This document shows, piece after piece, positions 63,096 through 64,000 of a stretch of 64,000 nt of DNA. Under the pieces are notes generated by a model. The model saw nothing but the letters and a program-made list of their open reading frames with translations. It did not search any database and was not told the DNA's origin. Numbering within the stretch: the stretch's first letter is position 1; each line of letters opens with the position of its first letter. The position numbers were made by a program, and so were the translations under genes. Source of the DNA: Chaetorhynchus papuensis (Eukaryota > Chordata > Aves > Passeriformes > Rhipiduridae); contig VWYX01000355.1 of the NCBI GenBank assembly GCA_013396525.1, forward strand, positions 482,625 to 546,624, given 5' to 3'.

Positions 63096-64000
63096 TAATT
63101 CAATCCTACATCTATTTTGGTGGTTGGTTGTTTTTTTTTTCTCCTCGCATGTTTCCACAACCTATTGTGAGAAGAAGACCATGTAGTTTGCACCTCTGTA
63201 CAGAGATGGTGGGTGACATGTGAGAGAATTCTTTAAAAAGTAATGGAATATTAAGGCTGATGCATGTGTGTGTGTGGTGACAAGCCACCCCTTCATCCAA
63301 AAAGCAAGCGATGCTGCACAGGATAGGGCTGTGAGGAATAAAGGCATTTTGAAGGACTGGGGTAAAAGCCTCCTGCTGATTTGTAGGTGATTACTTGAAA
63401 GGTGTGGTCTGAACAATTTTACATAATTTTCATGTGTCTGTAGTTACTCCTTGGGAAGCAATAGGTTGCAACTGAAACATTTTCTTTTGTTGGTTTGAAA
63501 AGTATAGTCAATTTACTGCTAGGTTTTTTTCCTCCTGCTTTCTACTCTTTTGCCCACAGCAGTTTGTAATTGAGTCTAACAAGGAACATAGGTACCTTAT
63601 AGGTTCCTCTCTTAAAACGAGGCCTAGCAGTCAGATAATTGGTTCCTTTCAGCAGATGCACAGCTCCAGAACCTGAGTGGGGTTTTTTTTTGGGGAAATA
63701 AATGCTATATGGCCACATTCTTTAACAGTCTGTCCCCAAGACTCTCTCCATTTATCTCTTGAAATACTAAAGATGCCAGCACGAGAATGGGGCTTGTGTG
63801 GTCAGAAGCTCTTTCCTCCCACCTAGAAGGAAACCTTTGGCACTTGAGTGATACAAACCCAGATTTAATGGCTGAAGTTCAGAAAACCTGAGAAGCCAAC
63901 GGAGCAGAGGCAAAATTAATTGAAGGTTGGGCTGTAGCAGCCTACCATCAAAATCTGAGCCTCTAATGTATAACATGTGTTCCTGCTTTCATTTGTCTGC

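Larger units (their letters stand above)
55584..64000. other. intron-like or intergenic right flank
   Basis: No supported exon or recognisable RNA gene. The 278-codon minus frame at 61.0-61.9 kb is the only feature of note. Base composition stays T+G-rich on the + strand, as expected if a plus-strand transcript continues through. Confidence 0.45.

Noticed and set aside
1..64000. tRNA, rRNA, snoRNA, microRNA or CRISPR features
   Set aside because: I looked for tRNA B-box-like GGTTCGAATCC, C/D-box pairs and regularly spaced repeats and found none convincing; small RNA hairpins cannot be excluded by eye.

Overview
The window looks like a piece of a bird chromosome. The main evidence is a set of CR1 (chicken repeat 1) LINE remnants, recognisable from their near-consensus 3' ends at about 13.39-13.51 kb and 38.91-38.99 kb and from an internal piece at 11.77-11.92 kb. 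Consistent signs are the low interspersed-repeat load, the absence of Alu/B1-like SINEs, the lack of any operon-like packing of reading frames, and a sequencing gap inside a very GC-rich promoter. I see no bacterial, phage or CRISPR features. No reading frame spans a complete recognisable protein, and I cannot name any gene with confidence.

Layout. The landmark is a CpG island at about 20.7-21.65 kb, interrupted by 115 unknown bases (21184-21298). A strong splice donor reading leftward sits at 21077-21081, so a minus-strand first exon probably lies in or beside the gap. Base composition flips across the island. To the left (1-20.4 kb) the + strand is rich in A and C. To the right (21.65-64 kb) it is rich in T and G. 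This is the usual mark of transcription leaving a promoter in both directions, so I read the window as the start of two divergent genes: a minus-strand one covering the left third and a plus-strand one covering the right two thirds, mostly introns.

Left arm (1-20.4 kb): several minus-strand exon candidates with good splice sites and open frames (2159-2317, 2785-3153, 3680-3725, 4462-4514, 8706-8765, 9641-9707, 10575-10633). The best is the 369-base block at 2785-3153. It reads like protein on both sides of one in-frame TGA. The splice phases of these candidates do not join into one chain, so some must be decoys or exons are missing from my list.

Right arm (21.65-64 kb): long intron-like sequence with a few plus-strand exon candidates (22985-23068, 23540-23622, 24070-24138, 25979-26019, 49548-49615). 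It also holds candidate regulatory elements: an RFX X-box near 26.03 kb, a GATA cluster near 30.4 kb, an RFX cluster near 40.2-40.4 kb, and AT-rich conserved-element-like blocks near 32.7-33.05, 41.8 and 54.0 kb. Three unusually long or coding-like reading frames of unknown meaning lie at 48.1-48.6, 55.3-55.6 and 61.0-61.9 kb. These were judged by eye; none was confirmed by alignment.
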